Counted from the first letter of the stretch, positions 8,968 through 21,688 are shown. The stretch: DNA of 64,000 nucleotides from Geodermatophilus sabuli (GCF_900215145.1 NZ_OBDO01000003.1:124001-188000); one strand, 5' to 3'. Notes: generated by a model not told the origin, from the letters alone. Translations and numbers: made by a program.

Positions 8968-10160
8968 TCAGTCCGCCAGCACCGCGAGGCCCGGCAGTTC
9001 CCGGCCCTCGAGGTACTCCAGCGACGCCCCGCCGCCGGTGCTGATGTGCCCGTAGGCGGCCTCGTCGAGACCGAGCTGGCGCACCGCCGCGGCGGAGTCC
9101 CCGCCACCGACGACCGACAGCCCGTCGACGGCGCCGACGGCCTCGGCCACGCCGCGGGTGCCTGCCTGGAACGGCGCGAGCTCGAAGACACCCATCGGGC
9201 CGTTCCAGAACACGGTGCGCGCGTCGCCGAGGGTCGCCCCGAACAGCTCGACGGTGCGCGGCCCGACGTCCAGGCCCAGCTGCTCGCCGGGGATCGCTTC
9301 CACGGTCACCGTGGTCGTGGAGGCCTCGGCGCTGAACTCCGGCGCGCAGACCACGTCGAGCGGCAGCACGATGCGGTCCCCCGCCTCGGCCAGCAGGCGC
9401 CGGCAGGTCTCGACCTGGTCCTCCTCGAGCAGCGACTTCCCGACCCCGTGGCCCTGGGCGGCGAGGAAGGTGAAGCACATCCCGCCGCCGACCAGCAGCC
9501 GGTCGACCTTGGGCAGCAGCGCCTCGATGACGGCGAGCTTGTCGCTGACCTTCGAGCCGCCGAGGACGACGACGTAGGGCCGCTGCGGGTCCTGCGTCAG
9601 CCGGGTGAGGACGTCGAGCTCCCGGGCGACCAGACGGCCGGCGACGTGCGGCAGGCGCTGGGCGACGTCGAACACCGAGGCGTGCTTGCGGTGCACCGCG
9701 CCGAAGGCGTCGTCGACGTAGACGTCGGCCAGCGCCGCCAGCCGGTCGGCCAGCGCGCCCCGCTCGGCGTCGTCCTTGGACGTCTCGGCCGCCTCGAACC
9801 GGACGTTCTCCAGCAGCAGGACGTCGCCGTCGCCCAGGGTGGCGGCCTTGGCCTGCGCGTCGTCGCCCGCCACGTCGGCGGCCAGGGGCACCGTGACGCC
9901 GAGCAGCTCGCCGAGCCGCTCGGCGACCGGGGCCAGCGAGAACTGCGGGTCCGGCGCCCCCTTGGGCCGGCCGAGGTGGGCGGCCACGACCACGCGGGCG
10001 CCGGCGTCCCGGAGCGCCTGCAGCGTGGGCAGGCTGGCCCGGATCCGGCCGTCGTCGGTGATGGCGCGGGTGCTCTTGTCGACGGGGACGTTCAGGTCGG
10101 CGCGCACGAGCACGCGCCGACCCGAGACCCCCTCGGCGAGCAGGTCGTCGAGGGACCGCA

Positions 10161-10161
<1 letters not shown>
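8968..10161 (-). CDS. pgk: Phosphoglycerate kinase
   Basis: Transfers phosphate from 1,3-bisphosphoglycerate to ADP. The 397-aa protein has RADLNVPVD near residues 19-27, [24 protein letters not shown] and the C-terminal GGGDSAAAV nucleotide-binding motif. The ATG start at 10161 shares its A with the gap TGA stop (TGATG), so translation is coupled. The longer open frame upstream is overlap with gap. This is the middle gene of gap-pgk-tpiA. Confidence 0.97.
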
Positions 10162-12488
<2,327 letters not shown>

Positions 12489-12551
12489 CTACTGCCCTTC
12501 GTGCCGGTTCCCGCACCTGAGGTTCCGGTAACCGGCCATGGATTTCCATGC

Positions 12552-13532
12552 CTAGCGCGCCCCCACGGCCGACTGCAGCGCCGCCGCGAGGCGGGCCGGG
12601 TCGTGCCGCGGTGCCCCGTCGAGCTCGGCGACAGGAGCCAGGACCAGCTCCGCACCGCACTCGCGCACCGCAGACAGGAGACCACAGCGGTCAACAACCG
12701 AGTCGACATCGGCGATCACAGTGTGCAGCGCCACTCCGCCGAGATGGGCGCGGAGCACCGTGAGGTGCTCCTCCGGCGAGAAGCCGTCGGTCTCCCCCGG
12801 CTGCGGCTCCAGGTTCAGCACGACCACCACGCGGGCGGGGCTGTCGGCCAGCGCCGCCCGCAGCCGCGGGACCAGCAGGTGCGGCAGCACCGAGGTGTAC
12901 CAGGACCCGGGGCCCAGCGAGACGACGTCCGCGGTGGCGATCGCGTCGAGCACCGCCGGGTTCACCGGCGGGTCCGGCGGCGAGACGATGATGTCCCGGA
13001 CCCGGCCAGGCGTGCTGGCGATCGCCACCTGGCCGCGGATGGTGCGGGTCCGCGAGGGGTCGTCGGGGTCGGTGCTCTCCACCCGCGCCACGAGGTCCAG
13101 CGGGACGTCGGCCATGGGCAGCACCCGGCCGCGGGCGCCGAGCAGCCGGCACAGGTCGTCCAGCGCCCGCACGGTGTCGCCGCCGTGCAGCTCGATCAGC
13201 CCGGTGAGCACGAGGTTGCCCACGGGGTGGCCGGCCAGCACACCGGTGCCACCGAAGCGGTGCTGGAGCAGCCGGCTCATCTCGCGGGTGTGCTCGCCGT
13301 CGTCGGCGAGCGCGGTGAGCGCCATGCGGAGGTCCCCCGGCGGCAGGACGGGCATCTCGCGGCGGATGCGCCCGGAGGAGCCGCCGTCGTCGGCCACGGT
13401 GACCACCGCGGTGAGGTCGTCGGTGAGCCTCCGCCACGCGCCGAGGGCGGCGGCCAACCCGTGGCCGCCGCCGAACGCGACCACGCGCGGCGCTCGCCGC
13501 GGGACCGGCGGCACGGTGTCCCCGGCCCCCAT
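12552..13532 (-). CDS. yvcK: YvcK/CofD-like gluconeogenesis factor
   Basis: A cytoplasmic protein of the CofD-like family that binds UDP-sugars and influences cell-wall precursor supply and growth on gluconeogenic carbon. The 326-aa protein has [18 protein letters not shown] near residues 15-32, [16 protein letters not shown] near 45-60, [16 protein letters not shown], and the conserved [16 protein letters not shown]. The start ATG at 13532 overlaps the rapZ stop by one base (TGATG), which shows coupling. No F420 biosynthesis genes are nearby, so CofD itself is unlikely; the rapZ-yvcK-whiA context fixes the assignment. Confidence 0.95.
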   Translation of the reverse strand: MGAGDTVPPVPRRAPRVVAFGGGHGLAAALGAWRRLTDDLTAVVTVADDGGSSGRIRREMPVLPPGDLRMALTALADDGEHTREMSRLLQHRFGGTGVLAGHPVGNLVLTGLIELHGGDTVRALDDLCRLLGARGRVLPMADVPLDLVARVESTDPDDPSRTRTIRGQVAIASTPGRVRDIIVSPPDPPVNPAVLDAIATADVVSLGPGSWYTSVLPHLLVPRLRAALADSPARVVVVLNLEPQPGETDGFSPEEHLTVLRAHLGGVALHTVIADVDSVVDRCGLLSAVRECGAELVLAPVAELDGAPRHDPARLAAALQSAVGAR

Positions 13533-14503
13533 CACTCGCGGCCCAGGTCGCGGTGCTGCACGGCGACGTCGATGCCGTCGGCGGACAGCCGCCGGGCGAA
13601 CTCCTCCGCGATCGCGACGCTGCGGTGCTTGCCGCCGGTGCAGCCCACGGCGAGCGTCAGGTACCGCTTGCCCTCCCGCCGGTAGCCGGGGATCAGCAGC
13701 CGCAGCACGTCGGTGTAGCGGTCGAGGAACGGCGCGGCGGCCTCCTGGCTGAGGACGTAGTCGCGCACGTCCGGGTCCTGGCCGGTGTGCGGTCGCAGCT
13801 CCGGCAGCCAGTGCGGGTTGGGCAGGAACCGGGCGTCGACCACGAGGTCGGCGTCCAGCGGCAGCCCGTACTTGAACCCGAAGCTGAGCACGGTCGCCGT
13901 GAGCGGCGGCGTCTGGCCCTCGCGGGCGAAGGCGTTCTCCAGCGTGGCGCGCAGCTGGTGCACGTTGAGGTCGCTGGTGTCCACCCACAGGTCCGCCTCG
14001 CCGGCGATGCCGGTGAGCAGCGCCCGCTCGGTGGAGATGCCGTCGATGAGCGTGCCGCTGCCCTGCAGCGGGTGCTCCCGGCGGACCGACTCGTACCGGC
14101 GCACCAGCACCTCGTCGCGGGCGTGCACGTACACGACCCGCGGGCGGTGACCGGCCTCGGCCAGGATGCGGATCGCCTCCTGCAGGTCGCTGGAGAACGC
14201 CCGGCTGCGGACGTCGACGACCGCGGCGAACCGGCGGACGTCGCCGCGGGCGCCCAGCTCCACCATCGGCAGCAGCAGCGCCGGCGGCAGGTTGTCCACG
14301 ACGAACCAGCCGAGGTCCTCCAGCACCCGGCCGGCGCTGTTCTTGCCCGCCCCGGACAGGCCGGTCACGACGACGACGTCCAGCGGCTGGGTCTCGGTCG
14401 ACGTCGGGTCGATCGGCGGGGGGACGTCGGTGTGCGGGTGGCCCGAGGTGCCCGGCGGTGTGCCGAGGGCGCCCGCCCCGTGGGCACGGGTCAGCTCACT
14501 CAC
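13532..14503 (-). CDS. rapZ: RNase adapter/nucleotide-binding protein RapZ
   Basis: RapZ-family P-loop protein (YvcJ in Bacillus). In enterobacteria it directs RNase E to small RNAs of glucosamine metabolism; the actinobacterial role is less defined. The 323-aa protein starts at the GTG at 14503, which has GGGGAGG in front, and begins VSELTRAHGAG. The P-loop is GLSGAGKN at 48-55, and DLGWFVVDNLPPALL follows. The C-terminal half contains SFGFKYGLPLDADLVVDARFLPNPHW and AVGCTGGKHRSV. In the P-loop the usual Ser/Thr after the Lys position is Asn, which is unusual. It precedes yvcK with a one-base overlap. Confidence 0.95.
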   Translation of the reverse strand: MSELTRAHGAGALGTPPGTSGHPHTDVPPPIDPTSTETQPLDVVVVTGLSGAGKNSAGRVLEDLGWFVVDNLPPALLLPMVELGARGDVRRFAAVVDVRSRAFSSDLQEAIRILAEAGHRPRVVYVHARDEVLVRRYESVRREHPLQGSGTLIDGISTERALLTGIAGEADLWVDTSDLNVHQLRATLENAFAREGQTPPLTATVLSFGFKYGLPLDADLVVDARFLPNPHWLPELRPHTGQDPDVRDYVLSQEAAAPFLDRYTDVLRLLIPGYRREGKRYLTLAVGCTGGKHRSVAIAEEFARRLSADGIDVAVQHRDLGRE

Positions 14504-14560
14504 GCGTCCTCCCCGCTGGCGCTCGTCGGACGCGTTCGTGGCACTGCCCTGCCCCTGCGT

Positions 14561-14574
14561 GAGCTCGCGAGCTC
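14561..14574. terminator. GC-rich palindrome at the uvrC 3' end
   Basis: GAGCTCGCGAGCTC is a perfect 14-base palindrome two bases beyond the uvrC stop. Flanking CGTG and CACG extend the possible stem with small bulges. It may terminate or attenuate uvrC transcription before rapZ. Confidence 0.4.
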
Positions 14575-14576
14575 GT

Positions 14577-16652
14577 TCACGAGGCCACCAGCCCGACCTC
14601 GGCGGTGGACCCGGCGGCCGACTGCGGCGTGCCGCGCTCGGCGGGGCCGGCCGGGGCCGTGGTGCTCTCCACGACCTCGTCGGCGGGCCCGGCGGCCATG
14701 GCGTCCAGGGGGTCCGCCGCGTCACCGGAGGACCCCGTCTCCGGCCGTGTCACGGCGGCCAGGACCGCCTCCGCCGTCCGCCGGCCGATGCCGGGCACGG
14801 CCACCAGCTCCTCGACGGTGGCCGCCCTCAGCCGTTTGAGTGATCCGAACTGCTTCATCAGCGCCTTCCGCCGCGTCTCCCCGAGACCGGGGACGTCGTC
14901 CAACAGGGAGACCAGCATGCTGGTGGAGCGCTTCTGCCGGTGGTAGGTGATCGCGAACCGGTGCGCCTCGTCGCGCACCCGCTGGAGCAGGTACAGCGCC
15001 TCGGAGGTGCGCGGCAGGATCACCGGGTCCGTCTCGCCGGGCAGCCACACCTCCTCCATGCGCTTGGCCAGGCCGCAGACGGCGACGTCGACGATGCCCA
15101 GCTCGTCCAGGGACCGCGCGGCGGCGGCCACCTGGGGCGCGCCGCCGTCGACGACGAGCAGGTTGGGCGGGTAGGCGAACCGGCGCGGCCGCCCCTCCTC
15201 CGCCGCGATGCCCTGCTCGTCCTTGCGGTCGGTCTCCTCCTTGAGGTGGCGGGCGAACCGCCGGCGGACCACCTCGGCCATCGCCGCGGTGTCGTCGGTT
15301 CCGTTGGTGACGGAGAACCGGCGGTAGTCGGACTTCTTCGCCAGGCCGTCCTCGAAGACGACCATGCTGGCCACGACGTTCGTGCCCTGGACGTGCGAGA
15401 CGTCCATGCACTCGATCCGCAGCGGGGCCTCGGGCAGCTCCAGCGCCTCCTGCAGCTCGCTGAGGGCGAGCGACCGGGCGGTGAGGTCGCTGGACCGCTT
15501 GACCCGGTGCCGGGCGAACGCCTCCTTGGCGTTGCGCTCCACCGTCTCCAGCAGCGCCCGCTTGTCCCCGCGCTGGGGCACCCGCAGGGACACCCGCGAC
15601 CCGCGCAGCTCGCTGAGCAGCTCGGCGTAGACGTCGGCGTCGGCGGGCAGCTCCGGGACGAGCACCTCCCGCGGCACCGCCTCCCCCGCCTCTGCGGACT
15701 GCTCGGCCCCGGCGCCGGAGCCCCCGTACACCTGCAGGAGGAACTGCTCGACGAGCTCGCCGGTGGTGACCTCCTCGACCTTGTCGACGATCCACCCGCG
15801 CTGGCCGCGCACCCGCCCGCCGCGCACGTGGAAGACCTGCACCGAGGCCTCCAGCTCGTCCTGGGCGAAGGCCACGACGTCGGCGTCGGTGCCGTCGCCG
15901 AGGACGACGGCCTGCTTCTCCATCGCCCGCTTGAGCGCTCCCAGGTCGTCGCGCAGCCGGGCGGCCTTCTCGTACTCCATCGCCTCGGCGGCGGCGGCCA
16001 TCTCGCGCTCCAGCCGCTTCACCATCTGCTCGGTGCGGCCGGCCATGAAGTCGCAGAAGTCGTCGACGATCTCGCGGTGCTCCTCGGCGGAGACCCGGCC
16101 GACGCAGGGTGCGGCGCACTTGCCGATGTAGCCGAGCAGGCAGGGCCGGCCGATCTGCCCCGCCCGCTTGAAGACGCCGTTGGAGCAGGTGCGCGCCGGG
16201 AAGACCCGGGTGAGCGTGTCGAGCGTCTCGCGGATCGCCCAGGCGTGCGCGTAGGGCCCGAAGTAGCGCACGCCCTTCTTCTTGGGGCCGCGCATGACCT
16301 GCAGCCGCGGGTACTCCTCGTTCAGCGTCACGGCCAGCGACGGGTAGCTCTTGTCGTCGCGGTACCGGACGTTGAACCGGGGGTCGAACTCCTTGATCCA
16401 GTTGTACTCGAGCTGGAGCGCCTCCACCTCGGTGCCGACGACGGTCCACTCGACGCTGGCCGCCGTCGTCACCATCTGCCGGGTGCGGGGGTGCAGGCCC
16501 GCGACGTCGGCGAAGTAGCTGTTCAGCCGCTGCCGGAGGTTCTTGGCCTTGCCGACGTAGACCACCCGCCCGCTGGGGTCGCGGAACTTGTAGACCCCTG
16601 GGTCCTCCGGGATGCTGCCGACCGCCGGTCGGTACGTGGACGGGTCGGGCAT
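14577..16652 (-). CDS. uvrC: Excinuclease ABC subunit C
   Basis: UvrC makes the two incisions around bulky DNA lesions in nucleotide excision repair after UvrA and UvrB load. The 691-aa protein starts with the GIY-YIG nuclease domain ([20 protein letters not shown], Lys and Tyr near 18-35). It continues with the RNase H-like half ([38 protein letters not shown]) and ends with a helix-hairpin-helix pair ([19 protein letters not shown]). A C-terminal tail of about 50 residues rich in Ala, Gly and Pro goes beyond the core. uvrA and uvrB are also in this window but at separate loci. It heads the cluster uvrC-rapZ-yvcK-whiA. Confidence 0.97.
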   Translation of the reverse strand: MPDPSTYRPAVGSIPEDPGVYKFRDPSGRVVYVGKAKNLRQRLNSYFADVAGLHPRTRQMVTTAASVEWTVVGTEVEALQLEYNWIKEFDPRFNVRYRDDKSYPSLAVTLNEEYPRLQVMRGPKKKGVRYFGPYAHAWAIRETLDTLTRVFPARTCSNGVFKRAGQIGRPCLLGYIGKCAAPCVGRVSAEEHREIVDDFCDFMAGRTEQMVKRLEREMAAAAEAMEYEKAARLRDDLGALKRAMEKQAVVLGDGTDADVVAFAQDELEASVQVFHVRGGRVRGQRGWIVDKVEEVTTGELVEQFLLQVYGGSGAGAEQSAEAGEAVPREVLVPELPADADVYAELLSELRGSRVSLRVPQRGDKRALLETVERNAKEAFARHRVKRSSDLTARSLALSELQEALELPEAPLRIECMDVSHVQGTNVVASMVVFEDGLAKKSDYRRFSVTNGTDDTAAMAEVVRRRFARHLKEETDRKDEQGIAAEEGRPRRFAYPPNLLVVDGGAPQVAAAARSLDELGIVDVAVCGLAKRMEEVWLPGETDPVILPRTSEALYLLQRVRDEAHRFAITYHRQKRSTSMLVSLLDDVPGLGETRRKALMKQFGSLKRLRAATVEELVAVPGIGRRTAEAVLAAVTRPETGSSGDAADPLDAMAAGPADEVVESTTAPAGPAERGTPQSAAGSTAEVGLVAS

Positions 16653-16807
16653 GGCCCCCAGGTTAGGTGGGCCGGACGACGGTTCGCCCGGGTACCGGGG
16701 CGGCCGGGGTCACCGGGACGACATCGGTGTGATTCCCCGGCCGTTGACACGCTCCCGCCGTCGGCTCCACCCTGTCCGGTGCACGGGGGCGCGAGGAAGG
16801 CCCACCG

Positions 16808-17701
16808 ATGGGTGCCCACGTCCGCTCCGGCGCGCTCGAGATCTGGACCGAGCAGGTGGGGCAGGGCCCCGACGTGCTGCTGATCGGTGGGCTCGGCGAC
16901 ACCGTCGAGTCCTGGCAGTTCCAGCTGGACGGGCTGGCCGACCGGTACCGGCTGACCGCGTTCGACAACCGGGGCGCGGGGCGCACGGCGATGCCGGCCG
17001 GTCCGGTGACGGTGGCGGCGATGGCCGACGACGCCGCCGCGGTGCTGGACGCGCACGGCATCGCGTCGGCGCACGTGGCCGGCTTCTCCGGCGGCAGCAT
17101 CATCGGCCAGGAGCTGGCGGCGCGGCACCCGGACCGGGTGCGCAGCCTGGTCCTGCAGAGCACCTGGGTGGTGCCCGACCCCTACCTCCGTGCGTGGGGA
17201 CGGTTCATCGAGTGGCTGATCGACGCCGCGCCGGACGAGCGGACGTTCCTCGAGCACTTCTTCCTGAGCATCTACACGCCCAGGGCGCACAACGACGGCA
17301 CCGTCGCCGCCATCATCGACGAGGTCGTCGACTTCCCCCACAAGCAGTCGTCGGACGACCTGCACCGCTTCCTGAGCGCCTTCTGGGCCCATGACGGAAC
17401 CGGCTCACTGCCGACGATCACCGCGCCCACGCTCGTACTGGCCGGCGGCATCGACCCGACGGCGCGCCCGGAACTCGGTCGCGCGGTCGCCGACGCCATC
17501 CCGGGCGCGCGCTTCGAGGTCTGGGAGACCGAGTCGCACCAGCCGTTCCAGGAGGTGCCGGACCGGTGGAACGCCCGCGTGGCCGCGTTCTGGGACGAGG
17601 TCGAGGCCGGCTCCGGGACCCCGGCCCCGCGCACGGCCGCGGACCACGCCGCGGACAGCGCCCACCCGTCGCCGGACCGGCCGCAGACGCGGTCGGGCTG
17701 A
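16808..17701 (+). CDS. Alpha/beta-fold hydrolase
   Basis: A soluble esterase/haloperoxidase-like hydrolase of 297 aa. It shows DVLLIGGLGDTVESW (oxyanion region near residues 21-35), FDNRGAGRT, the nucleophile elbow GFSGGS near 95-100, a late Asp (LAGGIDPTARPE) and the catalytic His in ESHQPFQE near 263. The ATG at 16808 follows GGAAGG with good spacing. The last 30 residues are a polar Ala/Pro-rich tail. It is divergent from uvrC and convergent with uspA, 15 bases apart, so it is probably monocistronic. The substrate cannot be told from sequence. Confidence 0.85.
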   Translation: MGAHVRSGALEIWTEQVGQGPDVLLIGGLGDTVESWQFQLDGLADRYRLTAFDNRGAGRTAMPAGPVTVAAMADDAAAVLDAHGIASAHVAGFSGGSIIGQELAARHPDRVRSLVLQSTWVVPDPYLRAWGRFIEWLIDAAPDERTFLEHFFLSIYTPRAHNDGTVAAIIDEVVDFPHKQSSDDLHRFLSAFWAHDGTGSLPTITAPTLVLAGGIDPTARPELGRAVADAIPGARFEVWETESHQPFQEVPDRWNARVAAFWDEVEAGSGTPAPRTAADHAADSAHPSPDRPQTRSG

Positions 17702-17716
17702 GCCGGGCGGGCGACG

Positions 17717-18127
17717 TCACCCCCCGTTCCGCGGCGGGCCCTTCACGGCGAGGACCGGACAGTCGACGTCGAGCAGGATCCGCTGGGCGGCGCTGCCCAT
17801 GAGCAGCTTCCCGACCGCCGAGCGCCGGCGCAGCCCGATCACCAGCAGGTCCGCGTCGGTCTCCGCGACGGCGGCGGCCAGCTCCTCGGCCACGTCGCGG
17901 CCCACCGGCTGGCGGAGCTCGAAGGGCACGCCGGACACCGTCAGGTCCGCCTCCAGCTGCCGCAGCGGGGGGCCCTGGAGGTACTCCTCGTCGACCAGCG
18001 CGTCACCGCGCGAGCTGTTGACCACGACCAGCCGCGCGCCCCGCCGCTGTGCCTCGGCGACCGCGTGCTCGAGCGCCGCCTGACCCCGGGGGTTGGGGAC
18101 GACGCCGACGACCACGACCCCGCTCAC
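17717..18127 (-). CDS. Universal stress protein, UspA family
   Basis: A single-domain 136-aa UspA protein. [19 protein letters not shown] at the N-terminus is the first strand and loop. The C-terminal [22 protein letters not shown] is the ATP-binding G-2x-G-9x-GS signature, followed by CPVLAVK. The GTG at 18127 overlaps the tctA stop by four bases (GTGA), so it is translated as the last gene of the tctCBA operon. This makes it likely to sense or modulate that transporter, perhaps through ATP or acyl-phosphate status, which is inference. Confidence 0.9.
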   Translation of the reverse strand: MSGVVVVGVVPNPRGQAALEHAVAEAQRRGARLVVVNSSRGDALVDEEYLQGPPLRQLEADLTVSGVPFELRQPVGRDVAEELAAAVAETDADLLVIGLRRRSAVGKLLMGSAAQRILLDVDCPVLAVKGPPRNGG

Positions 18128-19692
18128 GAGCCCTCCCCTCCCTCGCGGTTGGCCGCCGCGGTCTCGTGGTGGCGCAGCTCGCCCGTCTCCTGGAGCTCCT
18201 CCGGCGTCGACCGGCGCCCGCGGACGACGCGCAACACGATCGGCACGACGAGGGCGAGGAACGACAGCAGCAGCACGATCCGGCTGAACCAGGTGTCGAC
18301 CAGGACGCTGAGGTCGCCGCCGCTGATGGCCAGCGCCCGCCGGAGGTTGGTCTCGGCGATCGGCCCGAGGATCAGGCCGATGATCGCCGGCGCCACGGGC
18401 CAGCCGTAGCGCCGCATGACGAACCCGAGCCCGCCGAGCAGCAGCAACAGCACCAGGTCGAGCGGGTCGGCGTTCACCGCGTAGCACCCGAGCGAGGCGA
18501 ACAGCAGGATGCCCGCGTACAGGTAGGGCCGCGGGATGCGCAGCAGCTTCACCCACACGCCGGCCAGTGGCAGGTTCAGCACCAGCAGCATCGTGTTGCC
18601 GATGAACAGGGCCGCGATCAACGTCCAGACCAGTGTCGACTCGGTGGTCAGCAGGGTCGGGCCCGGCTGGATGCCGTAGCCCTGGAACGCGGCCAGCAGG
18701 ATCGCCGCGGTGGCCGACGTCGGCAGCCCGAGCGTCAGCAGCGGGACCAGCACGCCGGCCGCCGCGGCGTTGTTCGCCGCCTCCGGGCCGGCCACCCCCT
18801 CGATGGCGCCCTTGCCGAACTCCTCGGGGTGCTTCGTGAGCCGCCGCTCGGAGGCGTAGGAGAGGAAGGTCGGGATCTCGGCACCGCCGGCCGGCAGCGC
18901 CCCGAACGGGAACCCGAGCGCGGTGCCACGCAGCCACGGCGCCCAGGAGCGGCGCAGGTCCGAGCGGGTCATGTAGGGGCCGGACGCGTCCATCACCTGC
19001 ACGGGCCCGTGCCGCAGTCGGGAGGCGACGTACAGCGCCTCCCCGACGGCGAAGAGGGCCACTGCCACGACGACGACATCGATGCCGTCGGACAGCTGCG
19101 GGACGCCGACGGTGAACCGCTCCTGACCGGTGAGCACGTCGGTGCCGACCAGCCCGAGGTAGAGCCCCAAGCCCAGGGAGGCCAGGCCGCGCAGCGGGGA
19201 CGCACCCAGCACCGTGGCCACCGCGACGAAGGCGAACACGGCCAGCGCGAAGTAGTCCGCCGCGGTGATCCCGATGGCGAGGTCCACCACGGTGGGCGCG
19301 ACCAGCGCGAGCAGCAGGGTGCCGATCGTCCCGGCCACGAAGGACCCGATGGCCGCGGTCGCCAGGGCCGCGGCCCCGCGGCCGGCCTTGGCCATCTTGT
19401 TGCCCTCGAGCGCCGTCATGATCGAGCTGGCCTCGCCGGGGGTGTTGAGCAGGATCGACGTCGTCGACCCGCCGTACATGCCGCCGTAGTAGATGCCGGC
19501 GAACATGATGAACGCGCTGGTCGGCTCGAGGACGTAGGTGACCGGCAGCAGCAGCGCCACGGTCATGGCCGGGCCGATGCCGGGGAGGACGCCGACCGCC
19601 GTCCCCAGCAGCACCCCGATGAACGCGAACAGCAGGTTGATCGGGGTGAGGGCGTCGGCGAAGCCGGCGGCGAGATCGGTGAGGGCGTCCAT
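18124..19692 (-). CDS. tctA: Tripartite tricarboxylate transporter large permease TctA
   Basis: The large integral-membrane component of a TTT-family secondary transporter, which uses an ion gradient and a periplasmic or lipid-anchored binding protein to import carboxylates. The 522-aa protein is polytopic with about eleven to twelve hydrophobic segments. It contains the family signature [19 protein letters not shown] near residues 31-50, [21 protein letters not shown] near 66-86, and a second copy-like [14 protein letters not shown] further on. It is preceded by tctB with its start codon directly after the tctB stop, and coupled to uspA downstream. The substrate, citrate or another di- or tricarboxylate, is not predictable. 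Confidence 0.95.
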   Translation of the reverse strand: MDALTDLAAGFADALTPINLLFAFIGVLLGTAVGVLPGIGPAMTVALLLPVTYVLEPTSAFIMFAGIYYGGMYGGSTTSILLNTPGEASSIMTALEGNKMAKAGRGAAALATAAIGSFVAGTIGTLLLALVAPTVVDLAIGITAADYFALAVFAFVAVATVLGASPLRGLASLGLGLYLGLVGTDVLTGQERFTVGVPQLSDGIDVVVVAVALFAVGEALYVASRLRHGPVQVMDASGPYMTRSDLRRSWAPWLRGTALGFPFGALPAGGAEIPTFLSYASERRLTKHPEEFGKGAIEGVAGPEAANNAAAAGVLVPLLTLGLPTSATAAILLAAFQGYGIQPGPTLLTTESTLVWTLIAALFIGNTMLLVLNLPLAGVWVKLLRIPRPYLYAGILLFASLGCYAVNADPLDLVLLLLLGGLGFVMRRYGWPVAPAIIGLILGPIAETNLRRALAISGGDLSVLVDTWFSRIVLLLSFLALVVPIVLRVVRGRRSTPEELQETGELRHHETAAANREGGEGS

Positions 19693-20271
19693 CTAGAACC
19701 AGCTCGTCGCCAGCTCGAGGAACGTCCCGCCGGGCAGCGCCACGTTGAGCGCCTTGACGAACACGATCCAGACGACGACCGAGGTGATCCCCCCGGCGAG
19801 CAGCGGCCGGACGATGCCACGGGCCCCGAGGGCCCAGGCGATCGTGCCGAACATCAGGGTGACCGCCAGCGGCCAGCCGATCACGTTGATGAGGAGGGCG
19901 TGGGCGAGGAAGGCTGCGGCGATGATGCCGACCGCGCGCCAGTCGGTGCCGGCCGTGAGGTCGACGTCCTCGCTCTCGTCGGCGGGACCGCGGTCGCCGA
20001 GGAACACCCGCACGCCGAGGGCCACAGCGGTGACGATGATCAGGCCGCCGACGAGGTAGGGGAAGAACCGCGGCCCGACGTTGCTCGCCGACCCGGGGAC
20101 GGCGATGCTGCCGGCGTCCACGACCAGGTAGACCCCGAGGACGCCGAGCAGGACGGTCAGGGCGAGCTCGCCGTTGTTGCGGCCGGCCCGCGCCGCCGCG
20201 GTCTCCGGGGGGCCGGTGGCCGGCGACCCCACGTCGCCCGGCGGGGCCGGCACGGGCTCGGGCGCGGTCAC
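19693..20271 (-). CDS. tctB: Tripartite tricarboxylate transporter small permease TctB
   Basis: The small membrane component of the TTT transporter. From the GTG at 20271 it is 192 aa, with a proline-rich cytoplasmic N-terminus and four hydrophobic segments. These begin at about residue 35 (LALTVLLGVLGVYLVVDA) and include PYLVGGLIIVTAVALGV, VGIIAAAFLAHALLI and two close C-terminal helices. NVGPRFFPYLVG is the characteristic TctB motif. The GTG start overlaps the tctC stop by four bases, and tctA follows without a gap, so the three subunits are coupled. Confidence 0.9.
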   Translation of the reverse strand: MTAPEPVPAPPGDVGSPATGPPETAAARAGRNNGELALTVLLGVLGVYLVVDAGSIAVPGSASNVGPRFFPYLVGGLIIVTAVALGVRVFLGDRGPADESEDVDLTAGTDWRAVGIIAAAFLAHALLINVIGWPLAVTLMFGTIAWALGARGIVRPLLAGGITSVVVWIVFVKALNVALPGGTFLELATSWF

Positions 20272-21251
20272 TGGATCAGGCCGATCTGTACCAGGATCTC
20301 GCGCACCCGCGCCTCCTCCGCGGCCAGGAACTCCGCGTAGTCGTCCCCGGTGAGCAGGAGGTCGTCCCAGCCGTTGTTCTCCAGCGCCTCGGCCCACTCG
20401 TCGCTGTCGTGGGTGTCGACGACCAGCGCGATGAGGTCCTCCCGCGCGCCGGCGGTCATGCCGGGGCGGGCCATGACGCCACGCCAGTTGGAGACCTCGA
20501 CGTCGAAGCCCGACTCGATCAGCGTGGGGACGTCGGGCACCTGGTCGCTGCGCTCGGCGGTGGAGACCGCCAGCCCCTTGAGGTCTCCGGAGGCCACCTG
20601 GGGCCCGTAGTCGGCGGTGCCGGAGATGCCGGCCGTCACCTGGCCCCCGAGCATCGCCGACAGCGACTCGCCGCCACCGGAGTACGGGATGTAGTTGACC
20701 TGGGCCGGGTCGATGCCGGCGGCCTGGGCGAGCAGGCCGGCGAGGATCTGGTCGGTGCCGCCGGCGGAGCCACCGGCGATCGGCGTGGCGGCCGGGTCGG
20801 CCGCCCAGACCTCCACGAAGCCGGCGATGTCGTCGAAGGGCGCGTCGGGCGGGGCGGCGATCAGCTCCGTCTCACCGATGAGCCGGGCGATGGGGGTGAC
20901 GTCGGTGAGCCGGGTGGAGGAGTCGTTGGTGTCGACGGCGCCCACCATGACCAGGCCCATCATCATCAGCAGGGCGTCGTCGTCCTCACGGCCGAGCTGG
21001 CCCAGGCCGATCACCCCGCCGGCGCCCTCGACGTTGAACACCTGCACGTTGCGGGCCAGGCCGCTCTGCTGGATGACCCGTTGCATCACCCGCGCCGTGG
21101 TGTCCCAGCCGCCGCCGGGGCTGGCCGGCGCCATGATCCGCAGTCGGGAGAGGTCGCCGGGTTGGACCACCGTGCCGGCGCAGCCGGCCAGCCCGCCGAG
21201 GACCGGCGCGGCGACCACGCCGGCGAGGAACGACCTGCGGCTCAGCGGCAT
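20268..21251 (-). CDS. tctC: Tripartite tricarboxylate transporter substrate-binding lipoprotein TctC
   Basis: Extracytoplasmic receptor of the TTT system. The 327-aa protein starts with a twin-arginine-type signal ([21 protein letters not shown]); the Cys at residue 24 fits a lipobox LAGC, so it is probably a Tat-exported lipoprotein. The mature part has [17 protein letters not shown], the loop typical of Bug receptors, then [17 protein letters not shown] and [20 protein letters not shown]. It is the first gene of the tctCBA-uspA operon. The upstream region carries an octanucleotide tandem repeat. Confidence 0.94.
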   Translation of the reverse strand: MPLSRRSFLAGVVAAPVLGGLAGCAGTVVQPGDLSRLRIMAPASPGGGWDTTARVMQRVIQQSGLARNVQVFNVEGAGGVIGLGQLGREDDDALLMMMGLVMVGAVDTNDSSTRLTDVTPIARLIGETELIAAPPDAPFDDIAGFVEVWAADPAATPIAGGSAGGTDQILAGLLAQAAGIDPAQVNYIPYSGGGESLSAMLGGQVTAGISGTADYGPQVASGDLKGLAVSTAERSDQVPDVPTLIESGFDVEVSNWRGVMARPGMTAGAREDLIALVVDTHDSDEWAEALENNGWDDLLLTGDDYAEFLAAEEARVREILVQIGLIQ

Positions 21252-21326
21252 GCCGGGACCCCCTCCGGGGGCGAGGAACGAGAGGACTCACCGTAACCCC
21301 GGACCGGGCGAACGGCCTGTTCGCCC

Positions 21327-21390
21327 CGACGGCGCGACGGCGCGACGGCGCGACGGCGCGACGGCGCGACGGCGCGACGGCGCGACGGTC
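21327..21390. repeat. Octanucleotide tandem repeat (CGACGGCG)n
   Basis: Seven perfect head-to-tail copies of CGACGGCG run from 21327 to 21382, with an eighth, degenerate copy to 21390. The repeat starts 76 bases upstream of the tctC start codon. Its far end overlaps the stop codon of the small membrane-protein gene. Such short repeats can gain or lose units by slippage. Confidence 0.9.
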
Positions 21391-21688
21391 AGGCTGCCGG
21401 GCGGGACCGCCGCACCGCGGCGACCGACGCCCCGTGTGCGGCGACGGCGGGCGCGGCGCGCCGCGCGAGGCGCACGACCCGGCGGGCCAGCGCCCATGTG
21501 GAGAGGAGCGCGACCCCACCGGCGACGACGCTCAGCACCATCGGCACCGCGTCGCCGGTGGCCACGAGCACGGAGGCCACGAGGGCGCCCAGCAGCACCA
21601 GGGTGGAGCGGATCCCCGGGCCCGGGCGGTCCGTCACCGAACCGCAGCCGGAGAGGTCCGGGTCGCAGTCGGGCGTGAGCGCGCTCAT
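21389..21688 (-). CDS. Small predicted membrane protein, unknown function
   Basis: From the ATG at 21688 the protein is 99 aa. It has a polar acidic N-terminus ([20 protein letters not shown]) and two hydrophobic segments at about 28-45 and 47-65, joined by a short GDAVP turn, then a basic tail (RRVVRLARR). I do not recognise a family. The frame is open upstream to 21781, but that part looks non-coding. No strong ribosome site is visible, so the start is uncertain. It lies between the uvrA terminator and the repeat upstream of tctC. Confidence 0.5.
   Translation of the reverse strand: MSALTPDCDPDLSGCGSVTDRPGPGIRSTLVLLGALVASVLVATGDAVPMVLSVVAGGVALLSTWALARRVVRLARRAAPAVAAHGASVAAVRRSRPAA

Noticed and set aside
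12552-13532. CofD (F420 biosynthesis) as an identity for the yvcK gene
   Set aside because: The gene lies in the conserved rapZ-yvcK-whiA cluster and has the [14 protein letters not shown] pattern of the YvcK branch; no other F420 genes are near.
16744-16749. Perfect TTGACA in the uvrC/hydrolase gap
   Set aside because: No TANNNT element lies 16-19 bases downstream, so a promoter cannot be claimed.
21327-21390. Short tandem repeat considered as a CRISPR array
   Set aside because: The units are 8 bp with no spacers, and no cas genes are present.
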